A stretch of 20,433 bases of DNA from Coptodactyla brooksi (lineage: Eukaryota; Arthropoda; Insecta; Coleoptera; Scarabaeidae): positions 1 through 20,433 of the forward strand of contig JAWQRM010000686.1 in the NCBI GenBank assembly GCA_033557675.1, in the 5' to 3' direction. The translations under genes were made by a program, and so were the position numbers. Positions 12,001 through 19,918 of this stretch are shown one piece after another; the stretch's first letter is position 1; the number at the start of each line of letters is the position of its first letter. A model generated the notes under the pieces. That model saw nothing but the letters and a program-made list of their open reading frames with translations. It had not been told where the DNA came from and made no database searches.

Positions 12001-14986
12001 AGGAACCTTGTGATATCACTCATTAGGAGTAATGTTTCAAACAATCTCAGTAAAATTATGCTTGTTTTAGATATCCTTCAATCCTCGTACTGATGAAAAA
12101 TAAGAATATGCTTTAACAACCCATTGAACCGCAAATAAAAAAAGCTTGGCTGAACTGTTTTGTGCCATAGGTAGAAACCTACTTAAAAGAGGAGAATCAC
12201 TAAATGAGGGTTCATAAACTCTAAAAGCCTAACTTGAAAGAGGAGTTAAGAAAGCTGAGATCTTCGCACTTATCCTAGTAAATGATGGTACAGCGGGTAA
12301 TATTTTGGGACATAATAAATTTCTTTGCTTTAAAGTAGAGACTATACAAGAACTTTTTCTTGAAGGCAAATGGAAATGAGCAGAAAATTCATGGATGAAT
12401 AATCTTTTTCCATTCATGGTCATTACAATTGTCCATTACACGATACTGGACTCAGAAAAATAAGCACCAGCTATTGCTACTCAAGTGCAGGCAGTGTTCC
12501 CAAAAGCAGACTTTTTGGTTTTTTGCAGGGCTTTCAGAAATGTTCAAATCCCACGTGACCTGAACTGATCAGGCAACCAAACTTGCAGTATGGTAATGAT
12601 TAAAATAAAACACCGTAACTACCACAATTGAGAAAGTCAGGGACGTAACAAAATTAATTTGCAGTTAAATAGCAGGAAAAGAATTATTCATTATTATCAA
12701 AGGGTATTAACGTTGAATCCTACACTATTAAACAGAGCGAAAAGTATATACTTGTTAATTATGAAAGCTCCCTGCATTTGCTGAAACGTTGAAATAACGA
12801 AAAAATACTCAATTCACGAACATCAGTTCACGACACACAAAGATATTACACTACTACCAAACTAAGATAAACAAATTTTTAGAACAGGAATCTGCATTTG
12901 ATCATAAGGGACTTGGGCATTTCTGAAATCCCGATATATGTGTAACCATATTACTAGCAGAATAATATGCATAAACCAAAGAATTGTGTATATTTGTTGA
13001 ATCATTGGATATTTAATCTATTATGACAAGAAACATCGCTAAACTAACAGAAGGATCAGTAATGATTTCTCCCAAAAAAATTAATTGAAATTGAAGCCAT
13101 TTTTGTGATAAGCTCAACTTCATAGTCTGAAAGAATAACATGAGGTCACTAGGTGCCCAACTACATATTATGTTTGTCTAAGATAAACTAAAATTTTTAA
13201 CAGACGAATAGTATGACCAAATATTCTTACCTGCAGGAGTTGAATACGTTTTGTCGGCAATTGAAATGTCACTTATAGTTTCATCCAAACCAATTGACGA
13301 AAATAAACTGCTGAGGTGATCCTAAAACAAAGCATTTTCATCAAAAAACCTTGAAGTTATAACTCAGATACAAAATTGTTTTAGAAAAATTTATCAGTGT
13401 TTGAAAAAGGATATCTTCAAATTAAGTTATAATTTCAGAAGACCGTCATGAATTTTCATCATAAGTGAAAGTAAATTTAACATTTAATAATAACATACAA
13501 GAATTATTACCGTATGTGCAGCACAATTTGATGAACTACTACTCGACTGTTCTTCTACAATACTCAAGTCAAGTGGCATTTCAGGACTAATATACCAATA
13601 ATTGTAAGAATTGAACTCGTGCAAATCAGTTGCTTCTTTCTTCAGGTTTCCTGTTTGACTTTTAAGCACATCAACCTCCTTTTCAGTTTCTTCAGTTTCC
13701 AATATTCGGTCTCCATTGCCATCTTCCAAATCTAATTTGCTACCTTTGCAACTTTCCACCCACTGATGATCCTCTTCAAAGTTACCTCCTCTAAGAGAAT
13801 TGTTACCAAAAATATATTTATCTGTTGAACCATCCCACTCTTCAATATTATCACAATTCTTACTATCCTGTTGCCTAAAGCTCAGTACCGCATTTTTTAC
13901 AGTTTCCACAATCTCTTTAATATCCTCAGAATCTTCCTTAACGCCTTCATCAGTTTTCACTATATCGACAATGACGTCATCCATGATCACCTCTCCAAAC
14001 ATGGCTTTTGACACTACGTTGAAGTTTTTCTGGATAATGACCTCTTCACGCTTCTTATCGATGTCTGTTACTTCTACCAATTGTATGTTATCGTCGTCTG
14101 ATATCGGGATGTCAATTGTTATATCGGCGGTATTTTCTCTAGTGTCAAAATCTTCCGGGGAATCTTCTAGAGAGTTTAGAGCGAAAGCCTTTTTTTCGAT
14201 GAAATTGTAATTCAAATCTTCGATCGGATACAATCGCTGTTGAGAAGTTGATTTCACTCTGAAGAAATATAAGAGTTGTTAATAAAATTCTGAGAATGTA
14301 GATATTTTTGGACATAACAAAAATGTAATCAGTATTTAAAAAATAATGTCTTCAATTATTTTCTTCAGAAGACCATCGTGATTAGTCTCATCATGCTAGG
14401 TTAGGTAGATTATATAGTCTATTTATTTTATTTGATACTAATTCAAATACAAAACGTATTATACACACCTAAACTCCCTTCCATCTGGATTAATAAGCAT
14501 CAATTCCCCAACATTATTATAGAAAAGGTTAGATATTGCTGGATCAGCAAAAGTAGAGATGAATGGACCCAATGTTTGGAATGCAGACATCCGCACCCAA
14601 CGGCTGCTATCTTGTAGTAACTTGCCAAAGATTGGGGCTAAAGCGGCTCTTCGAATTGCAGGAGGACATGCGCACGATACCGACATCGCCACGTCTGCAC
14701 AGGCCTTCCGAACACCCCACACTTCATCCTCACAAAGACCTATGTAACTGGGCAACTAAGAATTTTTGGCACCATTAACGAATTAATACTTTTCATCATA
14801 TCTTCACATAGTTACCAGAACTTGTTCGTAGGCATTCTTTCCCACTACAGAACAAAATTCTCCAAACTGGGAGGCACAAACTTTTCGAACGTAAAACGTC
14901 TGGTTACTGCACAATTGCAGAAAACGATCCAGGAAGACTCGTTCCGTCACTTCTTTGCCAAGTAGAGGAGCTAGTTTACTCATTAA
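5902..14986 (-). CDS. PPP4R1: Serine/threonine-protein phosphatase 4 regulatory subunit 1 (PP4R1), six 3' exons
   Basis: The spliced exons (14986-14816, 14755-14469, 14258-13511, 13321-13231, 11203-10307, 6041-5902) total 2334 nt. All phases match and they encode 777 residues plus TGA at 5904-5902. PP4R1 is a HEAT-repeat scaffold that binds the PP4 catalytic subunit and directs it to substrates. N-terminal HEAT repeats carry [19 protein letters not shown] and [14 protein letters not shown]. An acidic, low-complexity linker of about 250 residues follows. The C-terminal HEAT block contains [21 protein letters not shown] and [12 protein letters not shown]. The end ([10 protein letters not shown]) matches the family's last helix. 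Vertebrate PP4R1 is about 950 residues, so roughly 200 N-terminal residues should lie upstream. No start is visible. The upstream intron carries a sense-strand miR-2/13 cluster. Identification rests on my recall of the family and is strong. Confidence 0.95.
6042..7041. other. PPP4R1 last intron, 3' part, with a promoter-like patch
   Basis: Intronic for PPP4R1. Most is A+T-rich, but about 6640-6850 is clearly less so and holds GGTTGGCAACTACGTCATCA, CGGCCAGCTGATT and AGGTTAAGTTGAC. These resemble insect promoter-proximal sequence in composition only. An ATG at 6839 opens a short frame ([15 protein letters not shown]) reaching possible donors (gtaact after 6883). A plus-strand frame from ATG 6967 is discussed as a finding. 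Confidence 0.3.
7042..7148 (+). repeat. Direct repeat copy 1: mariner 5' end plus host flank
   Basis: A 107-base block repeated 154 bases downstream with about three mismatches. It includes 26 bases of host flank, the TA target and the first 81 bases of the mariner (TIR at 7068-7091, CAAATAAGCTTCCGC). Confidence 0.9.
7196..7302 (+). repeat. Direct repeat copy 2: mariner 5' end plus host flank
   Basis: Second copy of the 107-base block, directly continuous with the rest of the mariner. The shared host flank outside the TIR (CCAAATGAATCATCTCATG) shows the duplication arose after insertion. Confidence 0.9.
7222..8360 (+). mobile_element. Inactive mariner element (DD34D) with TIRs and TA duplication
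   Basis: Imperfect 24-base terminal inverted repeats at 7222-7245 and 8337-8360 share CAAATAAG.TTCCGC in inverted orientation. Both are flanked by TA (7220-7221, 8361-8362), the mariner target duplication. The 1139-base length is slightly under the usual 1.3 kb, consistent with internal deletion. The element lies in the last PPP4R1 intron, antisense to that gene. A second, outer copy of the left end lies at 7068. Confidence 0.9.
7409..8284 (+). pseudogene. Mariner transposase, degenerate
   Basis: Reading starts at ATG 7409 ([20 protein letters not shown]) with the helix-turn-helix region. TGA interrupts at 7550-7552. [20 protein letters not shown] and GRPK follow, then [15 protein letters not shown]. 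About 20 codons between them are deleted compared with the family. The frame shifts near 7760. The first catalytic motif, normally TGDEKW, reads TGAAKS at 7801-7815, so Asp is Ala (GCT 7807-7809). The second and third acidic residues survive in HDNARPH (GAT 7984-7986) and PSD (GAT 8089-8091), exactly 34 residues apart: DD34D. More stops follow. The end [16 protein letters not shown] before TAA 8282 is family-typical. It cannot make active enzyme. Confidence 0.92.
8509..9151. mobile_element. TTAA-flanked, MITE-like element with imperfect inverted ends
   Basis: TTAA at 8509-8512 and 9148-9151 brackets 635 bases. The ends are related in inverted orientation: the left carries GGTCATGTCTAGTT (8521-8534) and the right carries AACTAGACATGACACC (9132-9147). 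TTAA targets are typical of piggyBac-type insertions, but I recognise no transposase. Internally there are two Ts-rich direct repeats (GGCC.CTTTAAGGAA at 8683 and 8857) and two strong palindromes. A 108-codon plus-strand frame at 8715-9041 has no recognisable domain. The superfamily is an inference. Confidence 0.65.
8936..8995. repeat. Two adjacent palindromes inside the TTAA element
   Basis: GCTTGTTC-AC-GAACAAGC at 8936-8953 is an 8-bp stem with a two-base loop. AAGGTGTACAG...CTGTACACCTT at 8967-8995 is an 11-bp stem with a seven-base loop (AGATATC). A relative of the first (CTTGTTCGTGAACAAA) lies at 8795-8810. Subterminal palindromes are common in non-autonomous DNA transposons. Confidence 0.75.
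9196..9489 (+). CDS. Possible small nested gene, last two exons (unrecognised)
   Basis: Two plus-strand segments inside the PPP4R1 intron look coding. Exon 9196-9282 follows acceptor ttattaatttag and encodes [20 protein letters not shown] and nine more residues before donor gtgatt. Exon 9370-9489 follows acceptor cctcttatccag and encodes [20 protein letters not shown] and 19 more before TAA. They join in phase 0 with an 87-base intron, and the peptide has a mixed, protein-like composition unusual for this A+T-rich DNA. An alternative acceptor at 9341 keeps the second frame but not the phase. A first exon could lie near 6839, but I cannot prove it. It could be a real nested gene, a decayed gene or chance. 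I do not recognise the family. Confidence 0.3.
9490..10306. other. PPP4R1 last intron, 5' part
   Basis: A+T-rich intron with no repeat, RNA or gene I can support. A 75-codon minus-strand frame at 9535-9762 looks like chance. Confidence 0.5.
10307..11203 (-). CDS. PPP4R1: PPP4R1 C-terminal HEAT-repeat exon
   Basis: Acceptor ttttctatttcag, donor gtaagt. The 897 bases encode about 298 residues of HEAT repeats, the most conserved part of the protein ([32 protein letters not shown]). Enters in phase 1 and leaves in phase 1. Confidence 0.96.
11204..11931. other. PPP4R1 intron between 11203 and 13231, 3' part
   Basis: Intron sequence with no supported feature. Near 11694-11760 there are several loose repeats of an AATACTCTGAATA-like motif. 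The short plus-strand frame at 11481-11678 looks like chance. Confidence 0.45.
11932..12932. repeat. Dispersed ~1 kb repeat, copy 1
   Basis: Clearly homologous, same orientation, to 18860-19752. Shared stretches include GATATCCTTCA, AACCGCAAATAAAAAAA, GCTGAGATCT and ATGAATAATCTTTTTCCATT. The 5' end of this copy is eroded or truncated near 11932. The right 405 bases form a TIR-bounded unit (12528-12932). Both copies sit in PPP4R1 introns. Small related minus-strand frames in each copy (64-66 codons) are not convincing genes. Confidence 0.85.
12528..12932. mobile_element. Non-autonomous DNA transposon unit with ~33-bp TIRs, copy 1
   Basis: Left end 12528-12560 (GGGCTTTCAGAAATGTTCAA, then ATCCCACGTGACC) is matched in inverted orientation by 12900-12932 (GGGACTTGGGCATTTCTGAA then ATCCC). 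If the end is counted from CAGGGC at 12526 it resembles hAT termini, but I see no clear 8-bp target duplication. No coding capacity. Confidence 0.7.
12933..13230. other. PPP4R1 intron remainder
   Basis: A+T-rich intron between repeat copy 1 and the short exon. It ends at the donor GTAAGA (13230-13225). Nothing else is seen. Confidence 0.5.
13231..13321 (-). CDS. PPP4R1: PPP4R1 short linker exon
   Basis: Acceptor tttgttttag, donor gtaaga. The 91 bases encode [20 protein letters not shown] and some ten more residues. This is weakly conserved linker; the exon is supported by splice sites and by phases (0 in, 1 out) that match both neighbours. Confidence 0.82.
13511..14258 (-). CDS. PPP4R1: PPP4R1 acidic linker exon
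   Basis: Acceptor tatatttcttcag, donor gtaata. About 249 residues rich in Asp, Glu, Ser and Ile form the disordered region between the two HEAT blocks. Near its end [19 protein letters not shown] matches a conserved short stretch of PP4R1. The 136-residue plus-strand open frame opposite it is a shadow. Confidence 0.92.
14469..14755 (-). CDS. PPP4R1: PPP4R1 N-terminal HEAT exon
   Basis: Acceptor aaattcttag, donor gtgtgt, phase 0 in and 2 out. It encodes two HEAT repeats with [18 protein letters not shown]-like [16 protein letters not shown] and SSRWVR, all hallmarks of the family. Confidence 0.95.
14816..14986 (-). CDS. PPP4R1: PPP4R1 HEAT exon, most upstream one visible
   Basis: Acceptor ttttattatag, donor gtaact. 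Fifty-seven complete codons encode [18 protein letters not shown] and the conserved [18 protein letters not shown] 60-base intron separates it from the next exon. The preceding exon, expected to end in a TEAV-like sequence, was not found up to the right edge. Confidence 0.93.
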
Positions 14987-15117
14987 CTATAATAAAATAT
15001 AAAACAAAACCATCACTAAACAAAACTAAAAAATAGTTCGGGAAGATAAAAATATGTACAAAAATAAATACTGAATTAAAAATAAAAAGTTACCATTGGA
15101 AACTTTTATTTCTTAAC

Positions 15118-15180
15118 GCTCATCAAAGCTGGCTGTGATATGTTTCCAGGCACTCACCACATCACAACCACTTGACGAGC
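15118..15180 (-). ncRNA. mir-2: pre-miR-2 hairpin (fifth and last in cluster)
   Basis: On the minus strand the 3' arm at 15140-15118 reads TATCACAGCCAGCTTTGATG then AGC, the same as insect miR-2a as I recall it. The 5' arm at 15180-15160 begins GCTCGTCAAGTGGTTGTGAT and pairs with it around a loop of about 19 bases. Mature product on the 3' arm is the family norm. It silences mRNAs through the seed ATCACAG. It lies 131 bases upstream of the PPP4R1 exon at 14986, on the same strand. Confidence 0.93.
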
Positions 15181-15255
15181 ATTAAAAAACAAGCAAATTG
15201 TTGGCAATTTCTTCGATTCCAGTCATCCGACTTTTGCTGCAAGTAGTGACGTTTC

Positions 15256-15312
15256 GCTCATCAAAGCTGGCTGTGATATGAGCAGAAATCATTTCACAGC
15301 CCTTTGACGAGC
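15256..15312 (-). ncRNA. mir-2: pre-miR-2 hairpin (fourth in cluster)
   Basis: The mature 3' arm at 15278-15256 is identical over 23 nt to the copies at 15118 and 15664. The 5' arm at 15312-15292 begins GCTCGTCAAAGGGCTGTGAA. The loop is about 13 bases. Arm lengths and the bulge pattern fit a Drosha/Dicer substrate. Confidence 0.94.
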
Positions 15313-15371
15313 GGAAAAACACAAACTCCTTCAAACACTGCAACGCTTCGATGAGGTTGTCTAACAACCCA

Positions 15372-15433
15372 ACTCGTCAAAATGGCTGTGATATCGATTT
15401 CATACCTAAGATTTCACAGCAAAATTGACGAAT
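15372..15433 (-). ncRNA. mir-13b: pre-miR-13b hairpin (third in cluster)
   Basis: The 3' arm at 15393-15372 reads TATCACAGCCATTTTGACGA then GT, which matches miR-13b as known from flies. The 5' arm (15433-15411) begins ATTCGTCAATTTTGCTGTGA. It shares the seed with miR-2 but carries the miR-13 3' half. Confidence 0.94.
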
Positions 15434-15519
15434 GGGGCATTAGGAAGCTAAGCGAAAAATTCCATTCCTGTAGACTTCGGCAATCATAAATTCCTATTGT
15501 TGATTGTTGAAAAGTCCTA

Positions 15520-15579
15520 GCTCATCAAAGTGGCTGTGATATCTTGCAAACAAAAAGAATTCACAGCCAAGTTGATGAC
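15520..15579 (-). ncRNA. mir-13a: pre-miR-13a-like hairpin (second in cluster)
   Basis: The 3' arm at 15541-15520 reads TATCACAGCCACTTTGATGA then GC. It is 22 nt like miR-13 and differs from fly miR-13a at one internal base and at the 3' end, as in the non-fly insect form I recall. The 5' arm at 15579-15559 begins GTCATCAACTTGGCTGTGAA. Confidence 0.92.
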
Positions 15580-15663
15580 CAGGCCAATTCACATTTAGGT
15601 GAAGAAGTTCGCAGATGTAGTTTTTTCCTTTAACGATGGTTTGATGTTGGTTCACTCAACTGT

Positions 15664-15724
15664 GCTCATCAAAGCTGGCTGTGATAGAACTGAATAATCT
15701 ACCTACAGCCAGGCTCTGACGAGC
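15664..15724 (-). ncRNA. mir-2: pre-miR-2 hairpin (first in cluster)
   Basis: The mature 3' arm at 15686-15664 is the same 23-mer as the two downstream miR-2 copies. The 5' arm at 15724-15704 begins GCTCGTCAGAGCCTGGCTGT. The loop is about 17 bases. This is the most 5' hairpin found; in most insects miR-71 would lie just upstream. Confidence 0.94.
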
Positions 15725-18255
15725 AAAGGCAAGTGATAAAGGAAGCGATCAAGTAACAGATACAAAATATACTGTTTTCTTTGCTGTAATATGTCACTTC
15801 AACGGATTCTGGTTCGCATTCAGGCCTTATAATATTACGTTATTGATAAATATTGATTTATACATAGTACTTTTCATGAATTTCTATACCAACATGAAAT
15901 AATGATAATATTCTTTGATTTTTATCATCTGAAATAGTTTAATCTGTTAGATACTTAATTCTAATTACAATAAAAATAATTTATATATGAAATATGTACA
16001 ATCAAGTTTATTTATCAATATCTGAAAAATATATAAACAATTATGCAACTTATCACAATATCAGATTAGAATTGTTCTAATCCGATATTCTACTTTAAAT
16101 TAACTATAACAAGTAAACACGCTTTTATAAAAGATGTTCGAATTGATCACATTTTCTCATTCTTGTTATAAACAGTGAATCTAATCTGTTGTACAATTCT
16201 TGAACTATATTTCAACATTAACGTTGTTATTAATATTACGGTAAAAAATTAGGAGCAGGTGGATTCATAGTAACAAATGCAAACGAAATTTTTTTTTACG
16301 GAGATACAAATTTTTTCCAGGACTATGAAAGATAGAGCGTCGTTCATCGCTTCTGAAATGCTACCTTGGTTGGCGAAACGTGCTTCAAGCAGTTGTTTTA
16401 ATGTTTTGATATGGTGGTGACGTTGTATAACTTTGTTAGTTAATAAGCCAATGGCTCCAAACTTACTGTATCGCTATCTAAAATGAATAATTGGAAGGAA
16501 TTAAAAAAACGTACTGTGTACCCAATGCAACAATATCATTACTGATTAGAAATTTAGTCCACGAATTTTACCGCAGATTTTTGATTCTCTATAACTCATG
16601 TACAATACCTAGCGTCATTCGAGATGCTTTGGGGTTTTCAAATGTTGTATAGTGAATGGCATAATTGCTGGAACATTTTTCAATCATTTATTTATAATTG
16701 CAATAGGAATTGTTTTTTATACATATCTGTATAATGACATATGCAGCAGTGTGCACATATAATATTTCTTTTAATTTTAGCCACCAAAAACTCCATAAGT
16801 GGCTTGAAGCTTTATAGATCATTTGCTTGAAATAGGCCCCCATTTTTCTTATTTAATCTTGTTAAATAAGAACTCCATATGACGGCTTTTGTTAACTAGG
16901 CCCCCTACAATCCACTTGACATCTTTTTTCTCATTCTCTGTAAAATTACTTCATGTGGAGTAATGCTGATTAATAAAGTGTGAAATATAATGTTATCAAA
17001 CAAAGACGAGATAGCCCTGTGAAAAAAGGAATATTAAAACGTGATTAAATGTAGCTAAAGTATTCTGCAAGTTTGTTCCAAAAATACTGACAGCGACAGC
17101 AATAAAATTATTCTGTGTATGTTTTGCCAGAATTGGTTACAAAGTGGTGATTGAGTGGTGAGTGGAGAACTGCACCTTTTTGTACACTGCACCTTTCATC
17201 AAATGAAATGTTTTATTAAAGAGTGCAATATTTCAGTATTTCTAGAAAAAAGTATTTCCGTTTAAATTACAATAAATTATCATAATCAAGACCTTGGTTA
17301 ATATAAATAATGGTATTAATTAATTTATACAGAGTGTCTTAGTGAGATGAAGTACAGATAATTTTCTTTATTTCACTCAGGATATAGATAATTTTATTTA
17401 ACAATGACAAGGAAAATACTATCTTTTAAGTCAGGATTTTATGCCGTAACCTTCCGCTTCTTCAATTCGTCGGAAATCATCATGTTACTATACGTTTCAA
17501 AACCTGAACACTGTACACTCCAAGGAGACTAGAATTACAACGTGATGTCACATATGTAACACATTTAAAATAGAAAAATATGTTTAACACGTTTTTGACG
17601 AAACCAAAGGCTTCAAATCAACAATTTAGTAAGAAAATGCAAGATCATACCAAACCATATTGATAGGATTGTTACAATTCTTTGTTGTGTTGGTGACCTT
17701 GTTCCGAACACATCATGGCATGGGCACACATATTGGATGCTTACTTCATTGTCGGTTGTCCAAAAGGTTATATGTTTTGTTATGTTAAATTCGAAGAATT
17801 TGCATTAAATTTTGCTCTAAGAATGGCATAGAGTACAATAGTGGACATTTAGCATATTGTTTCATCATAAAAAAAAAATCAAGAAAATGATTATGGACAA
17901 TTGTTGAATGCGAATATTTCATAGGGGAAAGAGGTGTAAAACTGGGAAATCGGGTAAAACTGGGTACCCCTATTTCTTCTTCAGTAGATGTGTCGCCATT
18001 TGTAGCCTGACATGTGAAATAGGACCAATTGTTCATGTCAAGCAGTGTTGTTGATTTCCGTAGAAAACGATGATCATGCAAACAGCCGTCAACGGATTTC
18101 CTCAAACAGATCAAAATTGTTTAATGAAATTATAAAGTCTACCAAAGAGAAGATAACCTAAAGAAGAGGAACGGTAAGAGAAAGAGCGCAAGGGGAAAAA
18201 GGGCAAGAAAAGGAAGGACGTCTCGTGTTTTGAGGATGAGGAAAAAGACTGAATG
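15725..18255. other. Probable upstream PPP4R1 intron, mostly featureless
   Basis: Very A+T-rich between 15780 and 16250, with no miR-71-like arm and no PPP4R1 exon. A less A+T-rich stretch at 16300-16670 is discussed separately. The remainder to 18255 shows only minor repeats, such as GTAAAACTGGG twice at about 17936 and 17952. Confidence 0.45.
16441..16667 (-). CDS. Doubtful terminal exon pair of an unknown minus-strand gene
   Basis: Segment 16667-16609 (after a ttccag acceptor) encodes NYAIHYTTFENPKASRMTL, then donor gtattg. Segment 16478-16441 (after tcattttag) continues in phase as DSDTVSLEPLAY and TAA. The phases agree, but both segments are short, the first acceptor has a poor pyrimidine tract, and I recognise no family. 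In another minus-strand frame 16250-16475 is also open (about 70 codons, containing KTLKQLLEARFANQGSISEA). At most one can be real. Confidence 0.18.
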
Positions 18256-18772
18256 CCTTCAACCGACGGTGACGAGCTTTGAAAATTGGCTGAATAATCA
18301 ATCAGCAAAGATTCAGAACTGCTCAAACAGTTCATAACTGGTGATGAAACATGGGTGTTTCATGTACAAGCATGACTTCAAACGATGGCCTAATCGTCGC
18401 AATGGAAGCTCTCTGAAAACCCATGATCAGGATGAGCTCTTCAAAATTGATCGAACATAAAGTTTTCTTCAATTTCAATGGCATAGTGTACCATCTTGTC
18501 CCCAGCTTGTACAGTCAGTAAAAAGTACTACTGCTGAGAAGTTTTACGCCATTTGTGTGAAGCAACCCTCAGAAGAAAACGCCCAGATTTGTGGTGAAAC
18601 GACCCATGGCAATGACAATTCACTGCTTGTTTTTGAATTTGTGAACAAAAGGACAATGTTTCACCAACATTGACGATATAAAAGACGGAGTCCTTGAAGG
18701 AGCTTAAATACCAAAAATTGTATTTTCGCAGCTAGTGCTTTAAAAATTAGGAATCTTAGATGGCTTACTACA
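18256..18772 (+). pseudogene. Second mariner-type transposase relic
   Basis: The clearest block is FITGDETWVF at 18331-18360, with the first catalytic Asp intact. Farther on, after deletions and frameshifts, TVSKKYYC, EVLRHLCEATLRRKRPDLW, and DDIKDGVLEG (18675-18700) follow in the order expected for mariner. The HDNAPAH motif and third Asp are not recognisable. Many stops. No TIRs found. Its sequence differs from the mariner at 7222, so it belongs to another lineage. The right edge abuts the dispersed repeat. Confidence 0.8.
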
Positions 18773-19752
18773 GGGCTTTCAGAAATGTCCAAGTAATGAT
18801 TAAAATAAAACATCCTAATGTGCACAATTGAGAAAGTCAGCAGCATAAGAAAATTTTCTCTTGTTAGAAATAATGCCCAATAGAACATATCCTTCAAAAA
18901 CAAAAAAAGATTCGCCAGGTTTTAAGGCATCAGAAACCTTGTGATAACACTTATGAGGGCTAATGTTTCACACAATCTCATGGTAAAATTATACTAGTTT
19001 TAGATATCCTTCACTCCTCATACTGATACAAAATAAGAATATGCTTAAACAACCAATTAAACCGCAAATAAAAAAAACTTGGTTAACCGGTAGATTTATT
19101 TATAATATAAAATGGTTGTTGAACTGTTTTATGTGAGATGTAGCAACCTACTTGTGAGATGTAGCAGAAGAATCACTAAGTGAAGATTCATAAATCCCAA
19201 GAGCCTAACTGAAACTTGAAAGAGGGTTTACGAAAGCTGAGATCTCTGCGCTTATCCCAGTCAAATGACAGTACATTTTGAAACGCAATAAATTTCTTTG
19301 CTTTAAAGTGGGAACTATGCAAGAACTCTTCTTGGAGAAGGCAAATGGAAATGACAAATGTGCAGACAATTCACGGATGAATAATCTTTTTCCATTCATC
19401 GTCATTACAATCTGCCTTCATTACAGGATGTTGGACTCAAGAAAGTAAGCACCAGCTGTTGCTACTAAAATTCAATATTTCCAAAAGTTGACTTCTTGGA
19501 CTTGCACAGGCCTTTCAGAAATGTCAAAGTCCCACGTGACCGCAGCTTATTAGGCAACTAAACTTGCAGTACGGTAATGATTAAAATAAAACACCAAGTC
19601 AGTGGTGTAACAAAATTAATTTACTGTTAAATCTAGTTACTTTTTAGTGACATACACAAAAATATTACAATATTACTGAACTGCGCTGAACAAATTCTTA
19701 GAACAGGAATCTGCATTTGATCACGTGGGACTTGGACATATCTGAAAGTCCC
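18773..19752. repeat. Dispersed ~1 kb repeat, copy 2, with an extra left end
   Basis: Homologous to 11932-12932. It begins with a left-TIR fragment at 18773-18793 (GGGCTTTCAGAAATGTCCAA) followed by left-end sequence of the small transposon (to about 18850). The shared unique body (18860-19500) comes next, then a full left TIR at 19509. This arrangement suggests the body is flanked by two copies of the same end. Confidence 0.85.
19509..19752. mobile_element. Non-autonomous DNA transposon unit, copy 2
   Basis: Left TIR 19509-19541 (contains TTTCAGAAATGTCAAAGTCC and CACGTGACC) and right TIR 19719-19752 (GATCACGTGGGACTTGGACA, then TATCTGAAAGTCCC) are inverted copies. It lacks about 160 internal bases relative to copy 1. 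No coding capacity. Confidence 0.75.
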
Positions 19753-19918
19753 GTACTTTGAAGTGAACAAAATTATTACGAATGAATAAAGATTTTTTAT
19801 TAACCCTTGTATTATCAGCTCGTTCATCCTCCCATCGTTGTTCTTATTTTTGAAAACCATGTGCTAAGCGGAAAGCGCGGAATGTTACCTCACTTGAACG
19901 CAAAGTTTATAGAGTATG

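Noticed and set aside
12229..12423. 64-codon minus-strand frame with a 66-codon relative at 19205-19405
   Set aside because: The similarity reflects the repeat at DNA level; indels shift the frame between copies and no family is known.
13800..14210. 136-codon plus-strand frame
   Set aside because: It is antisense shadow of the acidic PPP4R1 linker exon.
14432..14778. Three plus-strand frames of 61-71 codons
   Set aside because: All lie opposite the strongly conserved PPP4R1 HEAT exon.
15182..15367. 61-codon minus-strand frame across the miRNA cluster
   Set aside because: It crosses the hairpins at 15256-15312, which explain the sequence constraint.
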